This document shows, piece by piece, positions 48,201 to 58,895 of a stretch of 64,000 nt of DNA. The DNA comes from Steromphala cineraria. Lineage: Eukaryota; Mollusca; Gastropoda; Trochida; Trochidae. Below the pieces are notes generated by a model, which was given only the letters and a program-made list of their open reading frames with translations, was not told the origin of the DNA and did no database searches. The position numbers were made by a program, and so were the translations under genes. The first letter of the stretch is position 1. Each line of letters starts with the position of its first letter. The stretch lies in NCBI GenBank assembly GCA_916613615.1, contig OU744736.1, forward strand, positions 14,457,724-14,521,723. The letters run 5' to 3'.

Positions 48201-50429
48201 TTACTTTGTGTTTTCAAAATTCTAAATCCTACGTTACATACCCAAAAAAAACACTAAAAATATTTGTAATATTTTGTATTTGGTTACAGGTTGGCAAATC
48301 AATCATTACGATCTCTCAACTCGGCATGCGTCGTTTCTCGTCGCCGTCACCTCTACTATAGGTGTGTTAGGAGCTATCTTTGCTCCCCTGGTGGCAGGGG
48401 AACTAACTATTAGTCAGGTGAGCATTAATCCAACTTACCGTGAGTGAGTTATTGTTTTACGCCGCTTGGGCAATATTTCAGCGATTAGCGGTCAACTTAC
48501 CGTTTCAAGGGTATAGTTTTAACGTTTCATTTAACTTAAATAAAACAATTTGGCGGAATAACATTTCGTAAAATCAGAACGAAGATAGGTTGAATAACAT
48601 TTTTTTAAATAAACTGCAGAGACAGAAGAATGTCTTCCGATTTTAAATATGATGAAGAAATTGACAGCTATGGTAATGACGACGATGATTTATACATATT
48701 TAAATTTTCAAAGTAAAATCAACCTTAAAAAATGTAGTGATTTCAATTAATGATAAAATCTAAATTTGCAATTGATGTCGTAAAAAATCAATAAATCCTG
48801 ATATAGTTTTTAAAACAGTAGCGACAGTTTTAATGACGACGATTACAATGATTGTGATTATGGTTATTGTTGTCACCATCATTACAATAATAAGTCATAT
48901 AGTATCACGATAATTGCGGCAATCAGAATTGCAATCTTTTCACAGATGATGATAATAATGACGATAATAATTACTCTGATGAAGACACCAACTCTTAATA
49001 AAACTTTTCCCGTGGTGTAGTTATTTTTCAACCTATTTTTCCAGGATCTACAAGGCTGGTATAACGTGTTCTACATCACAGTTGTTATCGTCTCTATCGC
49101 TCTCTTCTCCTTCCTTATATTTGGATCAGGTACAGACTCTTTTTGTTTGTAAACAGGACAGTTACACGTTTTGAAGTAATTTAAGTGATCTCTGGAAAGC
49201 AAAAAAGATCGATTCAAATGCAAAAGAATTTTAACCCAAAATGAGCGCTTTTAAAACGAACGTACCATGTTTAGTAAATATACGTAAATTCATTCCCTTA
49301 ACCACAAATGATTAAACGGTGTTCACAACAAATTTCCTTAGATTTAATCATCAGATCAGGTTTTGTTGTTAATAGTAAACGTTCTTATAAATGTCATATT
49401 TATTATTGGTATCAGGATCTCAATACGATATCGTTTGACAAGTACACAGCTTTAGTAAAAAAAATTTAAACTTGTTTCAATTTTTTAAAATTCAATTTTT
49501 AAATTTAAGGAGAGGAGCAACCCTGGGCCACTCCCCCTGAACACATACGGCTTGTACAGGTTAGAAAAAATAATTATATATTTGTTTTGTTTTTTAATGA
49601 AAGAATGCTTGCAATCCTTTTTAATGCATGAAAAAGGTCCTGATTGTTTTTCACATTAAAGATGCTATATCATACTTGCAATATTTTTAAAAGTATTTTT
49701 AATGTATACGTTGCGTTTTTAGAAAAATTTAGCGACCAACCTTGAGGAGATCGGACCAAAATTCATCAAATAGGAGATAATTTACCAAAAAATACCGAAA
49801 CGGCAGGTGACATAAGGGCGAATCAAGTGTGGCCATTTCACAACTTCCGGTTTCTAATCAAAAATGTACGCTTGAAAACCGTCTTTGTCGCGCTCTACTA
49901 GATTTTATATTCTTTTTTTCCAAATTAGGTATTCGTTGTTGTCAAAGTTGATACCCATCGAACGCAATTACGGTAGTTGAGACACGGTGTACATCCTACA
50001 AGCATAATGATTACGTCACCGAAAGCGGGTTCGCAAAATGACATGCCCTTTCCAGGAGGGGTACTGTGCTTGAAGCGTCGAAATAAGTATGTTATTGTTG
50101 ATTAAACAATCTAAATATGATATCAAAATTTCGACGAAAGATTTTTCTACAAAGTAATGTATTTCATTTCTCAATAGCTCAGTGTCATCCTGAACCGCTT
50201 GCAAGTATGATACAGCATCTTTAATGGCCAATTAGCCATGCATTTTCTTACATGAAAATATTCTCGATTTGTTTTATTAAATATCTTTAACATATAAGAT
50301 ATAACTCACCTAAATAATTCTATCCCACAGAAATCTGACCCCTTGTCCAAGCGGCCCTACAAGACCTTCTCGATCCAGGGATCAAACAAACCCGTCGAAG
50401 TTAAAGACAGCTTACCAACAGATGATTGA
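27281..50429 (+). CDS. SLC17-family transporter (vesicular glutamate / sialin / phosphate type), 13 exons
   Basis: Exons: 27281-27733, 33587-33705, 34182-34299, 37470-37557, 38771-38857, 40276-40409, 42195-42341, 44421-44553, 46663-46773, 48290-48417, 49045-49129, 49510-49559, 50331-50429. They total 1752 nt, or 583 aa, with consistent phases and GT-AG sites throughout. It is a major-facilitator organic-anion transporter with about 12 membrane segments. The first 105 residues are hydrophilic and acidic. Family landmarks: AMRTNVGFTV (TM1 Arg), GFLHSVFYIGYLITHLPAGY (TM2 His), RFLQGLSEGLLYPSCYG (TM4 Arg and Glu), WSTPMERGRLGS, AYAGAVIGFPLAGF, FARNWVFILML (TM7 Arg), SSLPHVFK, SGYIADFLL and EEQPWATPPEH near the end. 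The His, Arg and Glu needed in vertebrate vesicular glutamate transporters are kept, but the sequence is too diverged to fix the subtype or substrate. Family assignment is firm; the subfamily is open. Confidence 0.93.
31161..31713. repeat. 27-bp minisatellite, about 20 copies
   Basis: The unit is close to GATCCATACATATACAGAAACAYTAT, with variants (ACACGGAAAC, ATAGACAGAAAC) that recur in the same order, suggesting a partly higher-order array. It lies in intron 1 of the SLC17 gene. The open frame seen across it is a by-product of the unit length being a multiple of three. Confidence 0.9.
35227..35830. repeat. minisatellite, unit about 61-63 bp, about 10 copies
   Basis: The unit contains TCATTTTCACTAATTAATTC, then AGTACAACAGGATTAACG, AAAGAGCTCAAAATC and ATTTCAAAA. 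Copies at the left end carry ACGAATTGATT and the middle ones CACTAATTAATT. It lies in intron 3 of the SLC17 gene. Confidence 0.9.
35985..36690. repeat. tandem repeat, unit about 232-238 bp, three copies
   Basis: Each copy starts near CTCTGGGTCACCAAGACTGC (about 35989, 36221 and 36459) and includes GGATCAATAGAGC, AGCTGAGA, a TCTATTATCCATTCTGAA-like stretch and TAGATTTTCGGTAAAC. A partial fourth copy starts near 36890 after a gap. Intron 3 of the SLC17 gene. Confidence 0.9.
36990..37032. repeat. perfect 18-bp hairpin
   Basis: TATATACATGTTTCATTC at 36990-37007 is exactly complementary to 37015-37032, with a 7-base loop. It sits just after the partial fourth copy of the 235-bp repeat. Confidence 0.8.
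37655..37720 (-). mobile_element. short LINE 3' remnant
   Basis: The plus strand reads GTATGTAGGCAAGCGGCCCA then TAATACAATGG, matching the 3' non-coding region of the LINE at 12900-14251 (TGTAGGCCAAATGACCCATA) and of the one at 23157. It is too short to classify further. Confidence 0.5.
39883..39979. mobile_element. 79-bp hairpin element with 9-bp target duplication
   Basis: The element at 39892-39970 is almost entirely a palindrome. The left arm starts CATTCTCTCCCCCACAGAGG and the right arm is its complement over 36 bases with a single extra C; the loop is the six bases AATTAG. TCAGCAATG occurs directly on both sides (39883-39891 and 39971-39979), a 9-bp target duplication as made by Mutator-type transposases. 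A decayed copy of the hairpin core is at 53694-53761. It lies in intron 5 of the SLC17 gene. Confidence 0.85.
40444..40700. repeat. tandem duplication, about 142 bp
   Basis: Two consecutive copies share CATATTTSAAATAGGTG, TATCACYTTTGCTTTG, TTTCAGCG and GTTATAAATTGTTC, at about 40444 and 40586. Intron 6 of the SLC17 gene. Confidence 0.8.
42713..44213 (+). mobile_element. Tc1-type transposon, near full length, transposase frameshifted
   Basis: Inverted repeats start with CACTAAACCCCAAAAGAAAC and match over 26 bases at both ends. TA flanks the element (42711-42712 and 44214-44215). The transposase begins at ATG 42988 with a helix-turn-helix region (LTPEQRGRALGM, GCHRKTIENLMKRYRDTGRP). It resumes in another frame from about 43190 (LSQSTVRRRLRAAGIRARRP) and shifts again near 43810. 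All three catalytic residues are intact: FTDESRF, FQHDNAPAHSA and PIEHMWD, with 34 residues between the second Asp and Glu (DD34E, Tc1). Two frameshifts inactivate it. The ends look young. It sits in intron 7 of the SLC17 gene in the same orientation. Confidence 0.93.
44701..44780 (-). repeat. hammerhead-like / GAAACGTC repeat, second copy
   Basis: The minus strand reads CTTGAAAACCGTATAAGAAT, then CTATTCCGAAACGTCGC, then ACAATAAAGAAGTTGATAA. It shares the layout and 3' segment with 15764-15832. In this copy the stem before GAAAC is only partly paired. Intron 8 of the SLC17 gene. Confidence 0.45.
45005..45075 (-). repeat. tRNA-derived SINE head
   Basis: The minus strand has an A-box-like TAGCCCATTGGATAAAAACG, then a B-box-like TGTTCGGATCGCAAGTTC at normal spacing. 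No acceptor stem closes, so it is a retroposon head and not a tRNA gene. Confidence 0.45.
46865..47225. mobile_element. foldback element with repeat-bearing arms (GCGAARTA)
   Basis: The left arm has GCGAAGTA repeated four times (46873-46908) and ends TTAAAATCGGC. The right arm on the other strand reads GAAATAGCGAT, GAAATAGCGAAAGGGCG and GAAGCGAAAGAGCG, and ends TTAAAATCGGC. Arms made of short tandem repeats in opposite orientation are typical of foldback transposons. No coding content. Intron 9 of the SLC17 gene. Confidence 0.6.
49656..50224. mobile_element. TTAA-flanked MITE family, copy 3 (best preserved)
   Basis: Ends are CATTAAAGATGCTATATCAT (49654) and the complementary ATGATACAGCATCTTTAATG (ending 50226). 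The inverted repeat is 28 bp with one mismatch, ending at TTGCAA. TTAA sits at 49656-49659 and 50221-50224, consistent with a piggyBac-type target site. The interior matches the copies at 18032 and 24736. It is in intron 12 of the SLC17 gene, about 100 bases before the last exon. Confidence 0.85.
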
Positions 50430-50766
50430 GAGCTTGCAAACAACGAAACAACGAGAATTCCATGGGCAAGGAAAAGAAACAAGGGGTCATCTACAAATTA
50501 TATTGATAAATAATTTTAGATTTTGCCAAAAATAACTTCTTTGTCGTCTACTGAGTCGGATGTTAGTAACCCTTTCATCAAATAACACACGAGAAACAAA
50601 TAATTTCTGGTTTCTAGGGGTTAAAAGGTTATCGTTTTTATAATCACAAATATGTTTAACTAGTTACTTTGGAATATATGATCGTCTGATTAAGATATCA
50701 TATATACGGTCTTATATTGGCAATAGCACGTTTTTGGCATTTTTACTTGAAGTTTTCCCACAGTAA

Positions 50767-50772
50767 AATAAA
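50767..50772 (+). promoter_or_regulatory. poly(A) signal candidate, SLC17 gene
   Basis: AATAAA lies about 340 bases after the TGA at 50427-50429. Other AT-rich matches further on cannot be excluded. Confidence 0.45.
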
Positions 50773-52239
50773 GTTATGCCGAAGGATTTCAATTTGGAAA
50801 TGGGTTCGCCTAGGTTAACCGAACATTATCCGTTTATGTTCACTTTTTTTTTTTAAACTTCCTGCAGTCTCTTTCTTAATGAATTGTCCTTTTAAATGTT
50901 GATTGTGAATTATTGTATATAATTTCGAAGTGATGATTTTACCAATTAAGACATATTGTGATCGTGATCGTGATCGTGATCGTGATCGTGAGACGGAATA
51001 TCAATTAAAAATCTAGAAACCTCAAAACTGTGATATTTAGGTATCAACTCAAAATGATTTTTTTTTTTTTTGCTAGTTACAATTTATTCTGATTTGTTTT
51101 GTTATAATGTACCAAGATGCTTAGATAATGTGATAAAAATATATGTCTTTGAACATGACTCCCCTTAATTCATTTCAGTATTAATTTTGCTGTTTTAATA
51201 TCATTTTTGCTTATTAGATATCATGTTTGTAGTAAAATCCAACATTCAGTTATGAGAAATAGCATAGATGACGTTGAGAATATCAATTTTTATTTTTCAA
51301 GTTTGATCTAAGAATTAAACTATAATTGCACTGATAATCAATATAGATGTGATAGTAAGATTTCACTGTAGCTGGTCCCTGGTGTTTACTGCCATGTATT
51401 TGTGCCATATTCATTGTGCCTTAATAACAATAGTGCCTTATAACAGCATCCCATAAGTTTGGTCACCGGCTTTCCTATATATCTTGTTTCCATTTGGTCG
51501 CATTTTTGTAATGAAAACAATCTGATTTGGTCCAATTAATATCTACCTTCACGTGAATAGTTGTTTTATTATGAATCGACTTTGGTATAATTTCGATGAA
51601 TTGTAGTCACCCTAGCTGTTCTTAGACGTGGCTAACTAATAAACTGCGTACTAACAAACTTTTATCTGGAATTAGAGTTAAGCGATTCGGTAAACGTTTG
51701 TTTTTCTAAGATATCCAGCAATACTAAAATAACATGAGTGGAGAAGTTGCTAAACAAACTTTGGACCCAAAATATAAATGTTATCATAATAGCAAAAAGA
51801 ATGTCATGAATGGAATAAATATAGTACGTCTTCCTTGGGTCAAAAATATGAATATTACCAGAACACATTGAAACATGAATATTAATCGTCAAAATTGTTG
51901 TAAGTTTTAATTATTATTATTATATTATATGAATATTTATATAGCGCACATATCCATCCACTAGTGGTTGCTCAAGGCGCTTACCTTTAAGCAGTGATCT
52001 CAGTGGGATGAACGAATGAAAGGACCTCATCTTTGTTACGTTATAAAGTATGGGGCACAAGAAGGTACACACCTTCGAGTAATATATTTCTAAAGGACAT
52101 GCGATGTACTTGTATAAAATAATTGCTGTCTGTTTAATGTTTTATTAAAAAGCTATTTGTTTGATGTAGGCAGGGGTAAATATAAAATTTACACCATCAC
52201 AACCTCTATCATGTTGAAAATGTTGTAAATGTATGAAGG
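50773..52239. other. intergenic, no supported gene
   Basis: AT-rich. It holds a GTGATC microsatellite (50958-50992) and a piece around 51935-52010 with TATATAGCGCACATATCC and TGCTCAAGGCGCTTACC. That piece resembles a hairpin repeat common in marine invertebrate DNA (from memory). No coding exon was found. Confidence 0.55.
50958..50992. repeat. hexanucleotide microsatellite (GTGATC)n
   Basis: Nearly six perfect units of GTGATC in a row. Confidence 0.95.
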
Positions 52240-53130
52240 GATATCGTGTACAGTATAAGAAAAATGATGTAGACGTCTTCTTGTAAATCATTTCGTGTTT
52301 TGTAAATTGATAGTCTTGTTGATTGCAATATACTTCATTGATGCCTTTTAATTGGTAAGGCTGATTAGAAGAACACTTACTACCATGTACAATATATGAA
52401 ATAGCTACAGACGTCTTCTTGTAAATCATTTTGTGTTTTTATGCTTGTTAAATTGATAGTCTTGTTGTAGAATCCACGCACATTGGTTGCAAGACACTTT
52501 ATTGATGCTTTTTAATTGGTAAGACTGATTATGAGAGCACTTACTGCCATGTTTTGTTTAATGCACAGTATAAAAATAACGTTATAGACGATCTTGTAAA
52601 TCATTTCGACTTGTTAAAATGTTAGTCATGCTGTATAATCCGTGCATCGATTGCATTATATTAAGGCTGACATTGAAAGTCTCACTACATGTTTCATTAA
52701 ATGTACAGCATAGGATAAACGTTATAAACGTTATAGACATCATCTTGTAAGTCAATTCGTTGCTTGTTAAATTCATAGTCTTGTAGTGTCAACGCGCATT
52801 GATTTAAAGACACTTCATTGGTGCTTTTTCATTGGTTTGGACGATATGGAAATGGACTAAAATTTAGTCTTTGAAATATTTTATTACTGTCCAAATCATT
52901 TATATTTTTTATTTCTTGAGACTTTTCATTTCATAGTATGTATTCAGTCAATCTAGACTTGCAGAAATAGGACCTAGACTGTATTAAAGGCTCCTGTTTA
53001 TTACAAAGCCATGAAGCAGGACTATGGAAAGCTTTCACTACCATGGTTCGTTAAATGTACAGTATCAGATTAACGCATGGTCGTAATCTTGTAATTCAAT
53101 TCGTGTTTTGATGACGGGGTTATTTTTTGT
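52240..53130. repeat. degenerate tandem array, unit about 145-175 bp, about five copies
   Basis: GACGTCTTCTTGTAAATCAT-type text recurs at about 52270, 52410, 52588, 52738 and, weakly, 53090. Each is followed by TTGTTAAATTGATAGTCTTG, CTTCATTGATGC and TTTTTAATTGGTAAG. Two short open frames here are repeat shadows. Confidence 0.8.
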
Positions 53131-54659
53131 CCTTGTTGAATAAAACATGTATTGTTGAAGAAAAAGAAACGACCTTGGTGCTTGTTGAATTTTTGAAGAT
53201 ATGAATGTACCATTGACAGTGCTACCGTTAACCACGTGTAAAGTGAAATTAAAATGAATACCCTATTAAAAATACTCTCTTTTCTAGGGATGTTTTAGCA
53301 AATATGATTTTCGAATGTAGTTAATATGTATATGCTACAAACAGAATTAAATCAATACTTGATTTTTCTTTTCTTTAGTTGTTTGCAATATTTCCTTCGT
53401 TGGTTATATGTGTATCATTTGGTATCGTTTGAACTCATATATCATACAGCCAATCAGAGAAACGTCAGGCACGTGACAAGTTCAGTATTGTCGTGTTAAT
53501 ACTTTAATGTCATACAAGGGCGAGTAATGAAAAGCTGTGATGTAATGGGTGGTATTCAAATTCTCAAACTCCCGCGCAAGGGAGGATACAGCAAGGCTTA
53601 AATAAGCCACACCTAGACTTGCGAGAGCCATACCTTGCTGAGAGCTTGCAGTACTGACGTTATAATGGTCAGAAACTCACACTATTTACCTGTATTCTCT
53701 ATCCACAGAGGCAGCTCAGTGCTAGCAAGGTATGACTTAACTGCCTCTGTGGTGAGATAATGATAATCTAGTTTCTGTACGTGGTTTAGATGTTGGTACA
53801 CTCGTAGATAAGTTGTCACAAAAACATAAAATTGTTCCAGCTGTTTAGTGCTCGTATTTTATATTTAGAGTTGAGAGTTACCGATTGATGACAGCTGTGC
53901 AAGTGGCTGATTGACGATGCAATATCCACGCAATGTGTCATTTTCTTTCTACATACCTTCCTCAAGTCATTTTTCTCACGTGTTCACTCTTACAATGGGG
54001 CCATATTAATCAGCTCTCACACAATTCCATATCAGTAACATTTTGAAAACTGTTAACTGTTCTTAATTCATCGAGAAGAATTTCTATACATCATCAAATA
54101 ATGTATGTCTTGCTAGAAAAGTGCGCATCGCGCATATGAAGGAATTCTAGTCTTAGTCCTCAGTTTATAGAACGTTGTAAAGTGTATAACCAACTTTGAT
54201 ATGAAGAAGCAGGGAGAAGAAATGACTTGAAAAACATATGTGGGAAGAGAATAACAGCGAGTTGGCTGAACCTTGCACTATGCACAAGACGAGGACATTA
54301 TAGATAATTTTAAAAAATGCGTGAAAGCTAATTGAACTTGTGGGATTCAGAAATTGTAGATTCGAACATTTATGATATGAAATTTGTGAGTCCGCAGTCA
54401 AACAACTACTGTTCTAAACGAGCTTAGCATGAAGACAACAAATACAGATTTAAGCATATTCATTTTTATTTTGCATTGTAAATATATATATGCAGACATG
54501 TAATACAATCAGGTCATATACCTGTACACTGAGTAGTACTCCAGCTTATAGACGGTTTGATAGTTAAACTAGTATAACTGTCAGAGCTTTCCGAGGTATA
54601 AAATTTGTAAACATCAAAGTATGGCGGTAATACCGGTCACATGACATTGAATTTTCCAA
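53131..54659. other. intergenic, one hairpin relic
   Basis: AT-rich with no supported exon. It holds the hairpin relic at 53694-53761. Confidence 0.5.
53694..53761. mobile_element. decayed copy of the 79-bp hairpin element
   Basis: CCACAGAGGCAGCTCAGT at 53703 and AACTGCCTCTGTGG on the right repeat the core arms of the element at 39892-39970, including AGGTATGACT. One arm is partly lost and no flanking duplication is left. Confidence 0.7.
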
Positions 54660-55110
54660 ACACAACGTAAAGACATTGTATTTACAAAAACATAAGTATT
54701 AATTGTTAAATTCATAGATATTGTATTTAGCGATACTTTCGAAGGAAATATGTTATAGACAAAATCTTGAGCACCATAAGGTAAATTCACATAAATAATT
54801 ATATCGATGATTTGATAGAAAATATGTAACGCACGAAGACATAAGTATAATAAGAAAACAACATTTAAAAATACCGATGATGCTATAAAATATGTAAAAC
54901 ATACAAAAACATAAACTAGGAAATATATTGATATGTCGATGTGTAATAGAAAATATGTGAATTGCAAAGACATCAGCATGAATAGGATAAAACATATGTC
55001 AACGTTTTGATAGAAAATGTGGGAATACGAAGACAAAAGCATAACTAGAATATTCATTTAAACATATTATTGGTTTAAAAGAAAATATATTAATACAAAG
55101 ACATATGATT
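54660..55110. repeat. degenerate tandem array, unit about 70-80 bp
   Basis: GAAGACATAAGTATAA-like text, then GATAGAAAATATGT, recurs about five times with much divergence. Open frames on the minus strand (rich in Phe, Tyr and Ile) come from the repeat and are not called. Confidence 0.65.
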
Positions 55111-55527
55111 AACCAGGATGCTACATATACATATGAATAAGGAAATGAATATATGTTCACAAAAGGGCAGTGGTGCTAGTCTGAGAAAATCGGCGTGTTT
55201 GGGGGAGCAAACAATGATTTAATCGGGATACGAGCTCGTTCTACCAGAGGGTTTCAATTCAACACCGGTCTGACAACAGGTCATTATAAACCGTTGAGGA
55301 AAGGTAACCCCTTGGTGGAACGAGTTCGCTTCACGGTTGAGTCATTATTTGGAAGTTGGGTTCCTCGCTACACGGTACTTTATTTCTGACTGTCATCTGA
55401 CTAGTTGTTAAATAATACAAAAGTATGAATGTCACCAAATATGTTTCCATATATCTAAAATGTAATCACTCACAAGTCCGATGAATTCTTGTACAACCGA
55501 CTTTTATTAGACTCCTTTATCCTTTAA
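55111..55527. other. intergenic, possible old repeat
   Basis: A GC-richer stretch at 55190-55390 contains an open frame of 64 codons without any recognisable family. No splice sites or conserved motif support a gene. Confidence 0.45.
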
Positions 55528-55608
55528 AGGCGACGTTCGACAACAATTCTAATGTCGTTGTCAACACTTGCTTGACAACGACATTAGACTCTATGTTGAT
55601 CGTCGCCT
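55528..55608. mobile_element. 81-bp hairpin (foldback)
   Basis: The inner arms TCTAATGTCGTTGTCAA and TTGACAACGACATTAGA are perfectly complementary with a 7-base loop. The outer arms AGGCGACGTTCGACA and TGTTGATCGTCGCCT extend the hairpin with mismatches. No coding content. Confidence 0.75.
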
Positions 55609-55930
55609 ATACAAAGTAAGGAAGTTGCCTATCCATAACATAGTCCGTATTCTAATATGAAGACATGACCTATGTTAGGCGTACACACATGCAGAAGATG
55701 CAAGGGTGATCACAGAATGTTTAATATAGCCTATCACGTGCTAAATATTATTCAAGCTTTTAAATCTAACTGCAACTTACCTTCTACATACCATACGGGG
55801 TGTCTTTTAAGACAGACTCAAGTTTGATGATAATCTTAAACCTTCCTGGTCTAATACTTCCTCAAGAAAGAAAAAAGCCTATTGTATTTACAGGAATTGA
55901 TTTGAATCTCATGACTCTTTTTATAAATCG

Positions 55931-58895
55931 AAGCCCGGTTTAAAGGGGAAGACTTGGAACATTGACTAGCAATCCATATCTGAACCAGCAATAGGATGGC
56001 ATCAAGCTCAAAGGCCCCAAGCCCGGTTTAGAGGGGAAGACTTGGAACATTGACTAGCAATCCATATCTGGACCAGCAGTAGGATGGCATCAAGCTCAAA
56101 GGCCCCAAGCCCGGTTTAAAGGGGAAGACTTGGAACATTGACTAGCAATCCATATCTGGACCAGCAGTAGGATGGCATCAAGCTCAAAGGCCTCAAGCCC
56201 GGTTTAAAGGGGAAGACTTGGAACATTGACTAGCAATCCATATCTGGACCAGCAGTAGGATGGCATCAAGCTCAAAGGCCCCAAGCCCGGTTTAAAGGGG
56301 AAGACTTGGAACATTGACTAGCAATCCATATCTGGACCAGCAGTAGGATGGCATCAAGCTAAAAGGCCTCAAGCCCGGTTTAAAGGGGAAGACTTGGAAC
56401 ATTGACTAGCAATCCATATCTGGACCAGCAGTAGGATGGCATCAAGCTCAAAGGCCTCAAGCCCGGTTTAAAGGGGAAGACTTGGAACATTGACTAGCAA
56501 TCCATATCTGGACCAGCAGTAGGATGGCATCAAGCTCAAAGGCCTCAAGCCCGGTTTAAAGGGAAAGACTTGGAACATTGACAAGCAATCCACATCTGAA
56601 CCAGCAGTAGGATGGCATCAAGCTCAAGGCCCAAAGCCCGGTTTAAAAGGGAGGACCTGGAACATTGACTAGCAATCCATATCTGAACCAGCAGTAGGAT
56701 GGTATCAAGCTCAAAGGCCCCAAGCCCGGTTTAGAGGGGAAGACTTGGAACATTGACTATCAATCCATATCTGAACCCGCAGTAGGATGGCATCAAGCTC
56801 AAAGGCCCCAAGCCCGGTTTAGAGGGGAAGACTTGGAACAATGACTATCAATCCATATCTGAACCCGCAGTAGGATGGCATCAAGCTCAAAGGCCCTAAG
56901 CCCGGTTTAAAAGGGAGGACTTGGAACAATGACTAGCAATCCATATCTGAACCCGCAGTAGGATGGCATCAAGCTCAAAGGCCCTAAGCCCGGTTTAAAA
57001 GGGAGGACTTGGAACAATGACTAGCAATCCATATCTGAACCCGCAGTAGGATGGCATCAAGCTCAAAGGTCCCAAGCCCGGTTTAGAGGGGAAGACTTGG
57101 AACAATGACTAGCAATCCATATCTGAACCAGCAGTAGGATGGCATTAAGCTCAAAGGCCCCAAGCCCAGTTTAGAGGGGAAGACTTGGAACAATAACTAT
57201 CAATCCATATCTGAACCCGCAGTAGGATGGCATTAAGCTCAAAGGCCCCAAGCCCGGTTTAGAGGGGAAGACTTGGAACAATAACTATCAATCCATATCT
57301 GAACCAGCAGTAGGATGGCATTAAGCTCAAAGGCCCCAAGCCCGGTTTAAAAGGGAGGACTTGGAACATTGACTAGCAATCCATATCTGAACCCGCAGTA
57401 GGATGGCATCAAGCTCAAAGGACCCAAGCCCGGTTTAGAGGGGAAGACTTGGAACATTGACTAGCAATCCATATCTGAACCAGCAGTAGGATGGCATCAA
57501 GCTCAAAGGCCCCAAGCCCGGTTTAGAGGGGAAGACTTGGAACATTGACTATCAATCCATATCTGAACCCGCAGTAGGATGGCATCAAGCTCAAAGGCCC
57601 CAAGCCCGGTTTAGAGGGGAAGACTTGGAACATTGACTATCAATCCATATCTGAACCCGCAGTAGGATGGCATCAAGCTCAAAGGTCCCAAGCCCGGTTT
57701 AGAGGGGAAGACTTGGAACATTGACTATCAATCCATATCTGATACCGCAGTAGGATGGCATCAAGCTCAAAGGACCCAAGCCCGGTTTAGAGGGGAAGAC
57801 TTGGAACATTGACTAGCAATCCATATCTGAACCAGCAGTAGGATGGCATCAAGCTCAAAGGCCCCAAGCCCGGTTTAGAGGGGAAGATTTGGAACATTGA
57901 CTAGCAATCCATATCTGAACCCGCAGTAGGATGGCATCAAGCTCAAAGGACCCAAGCCAGGTTTTAAAGGGAGGACTTGGAACATTGACTAGCAATCCAT
58001 ATCTGAACCAGCAGTAGGATGGCATCAAGCTCAAAGGTTCCAAGCCCGGTTTAGAGGGGAAGACTTGGAACATTGACTAGCAATCCATATCTGAACCCGC
58101 AGTAGGATGGCATCAACCTCAAAGGCCCCAAGCCCGGTTTAGAGGGGAAGACTTGGAACATTGACTAGCAATCCATATCTGAACCAGCAGTAGGATGGCA
58201 TCAAGCTCAAAGGCCCCAAGCCCGGTTTAGAGGGGAAGACTTGGAACATTGACTAGCAATCCATATCTGAACCCGCAGTAGGATGGCATCAAGCTCAAAG
58301 GTCCCAAGCCCAGTTTAGAGGGGAAGACTTGGAACATTGACTATCAATCCATATCTGAACCAGCAGTAGGATGGCATCAAGCTCAAGAAGCCCCAAGCCC
58401 GGTTTAGAGGGGAAGACTTGGAACATTGACAAGCAATCCATATCTGAACCCGCAGTAGGATGGCATCAAGCTCAAAGGTACCAAGCCCGGTTTAGAGGGG
58501 AAGACTTGGAACAATGACTATCAATCCATATCTGAACCCGCAGTAGGATGGCATCAAGCTCAAAGGTACCAAGCCCGGTTTAAAAGGGAGGACTTGGAAC
58601 AATGACTAGCAATCCATATCTGAACCAGCAGTAGGATGGCATCAAGCTCAAAGGCCCCAAGCCCGGTTTAAAAGGGAGGACTTGGAACATTGACTAGCAA
58701 TCCATATCTGAACCAGCAGTAGGATGGCATCAAGCTCAAAGGCCCCAAGCCCGGTTTAAAAGGGAGGACTTGGAACAATGACTAGCAATCCATTTCTGAA
58801 CCAGCAGTAGGATGGCATCAAGCTCAAAGGACCCAAGTCCGGTTTAACGGGGAAGACTAGGAACATTGACTAGCAATCCATATCTGAACCAGCAG
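55931..58895. repeat. 88-bp satellite array, about 33.7 copies
   Basis: The unit starts AAGCCCGGTTTARAGGGGAA and continues GACTTGGAACATTGACTAGC, AATCCATATCTGAACC, AGCAGTAGGATGGCATCAAG and CTCAAAGGCCCC. The period is exactly 88 bases in the first units. Copies 2 to 7 or so share the variant TCTGGACC, while later ones have TCTGAACC with either AGCAG or CGCAG. AGAGGGGAAG and AAAAGGGAGG forms alternate in blocks. The array is homogeneous and probably young. 88 is not a multiple of three, so no long frame persists. Confidence 0.97.

Noticed and set aside
54614..55057. 147-codon minus-strand frame resembling a membrane protein
   Set aside because: The hydrophobic pattern comes from an AT-rich degenerate tandem repeat; no family motif or splice sites.
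57855..58073. 72-codon frame on the minus strand
   Set aside because: It is a reading frame through two and a half satellite units and is not kept elsewhere in the array.
55931..58895. Regular repeats that at first look like a CRISPR array
   Set aside because: The full 88-bp unit repeats without unique spacers and the DNA is eukaryotic; it is a satellite.
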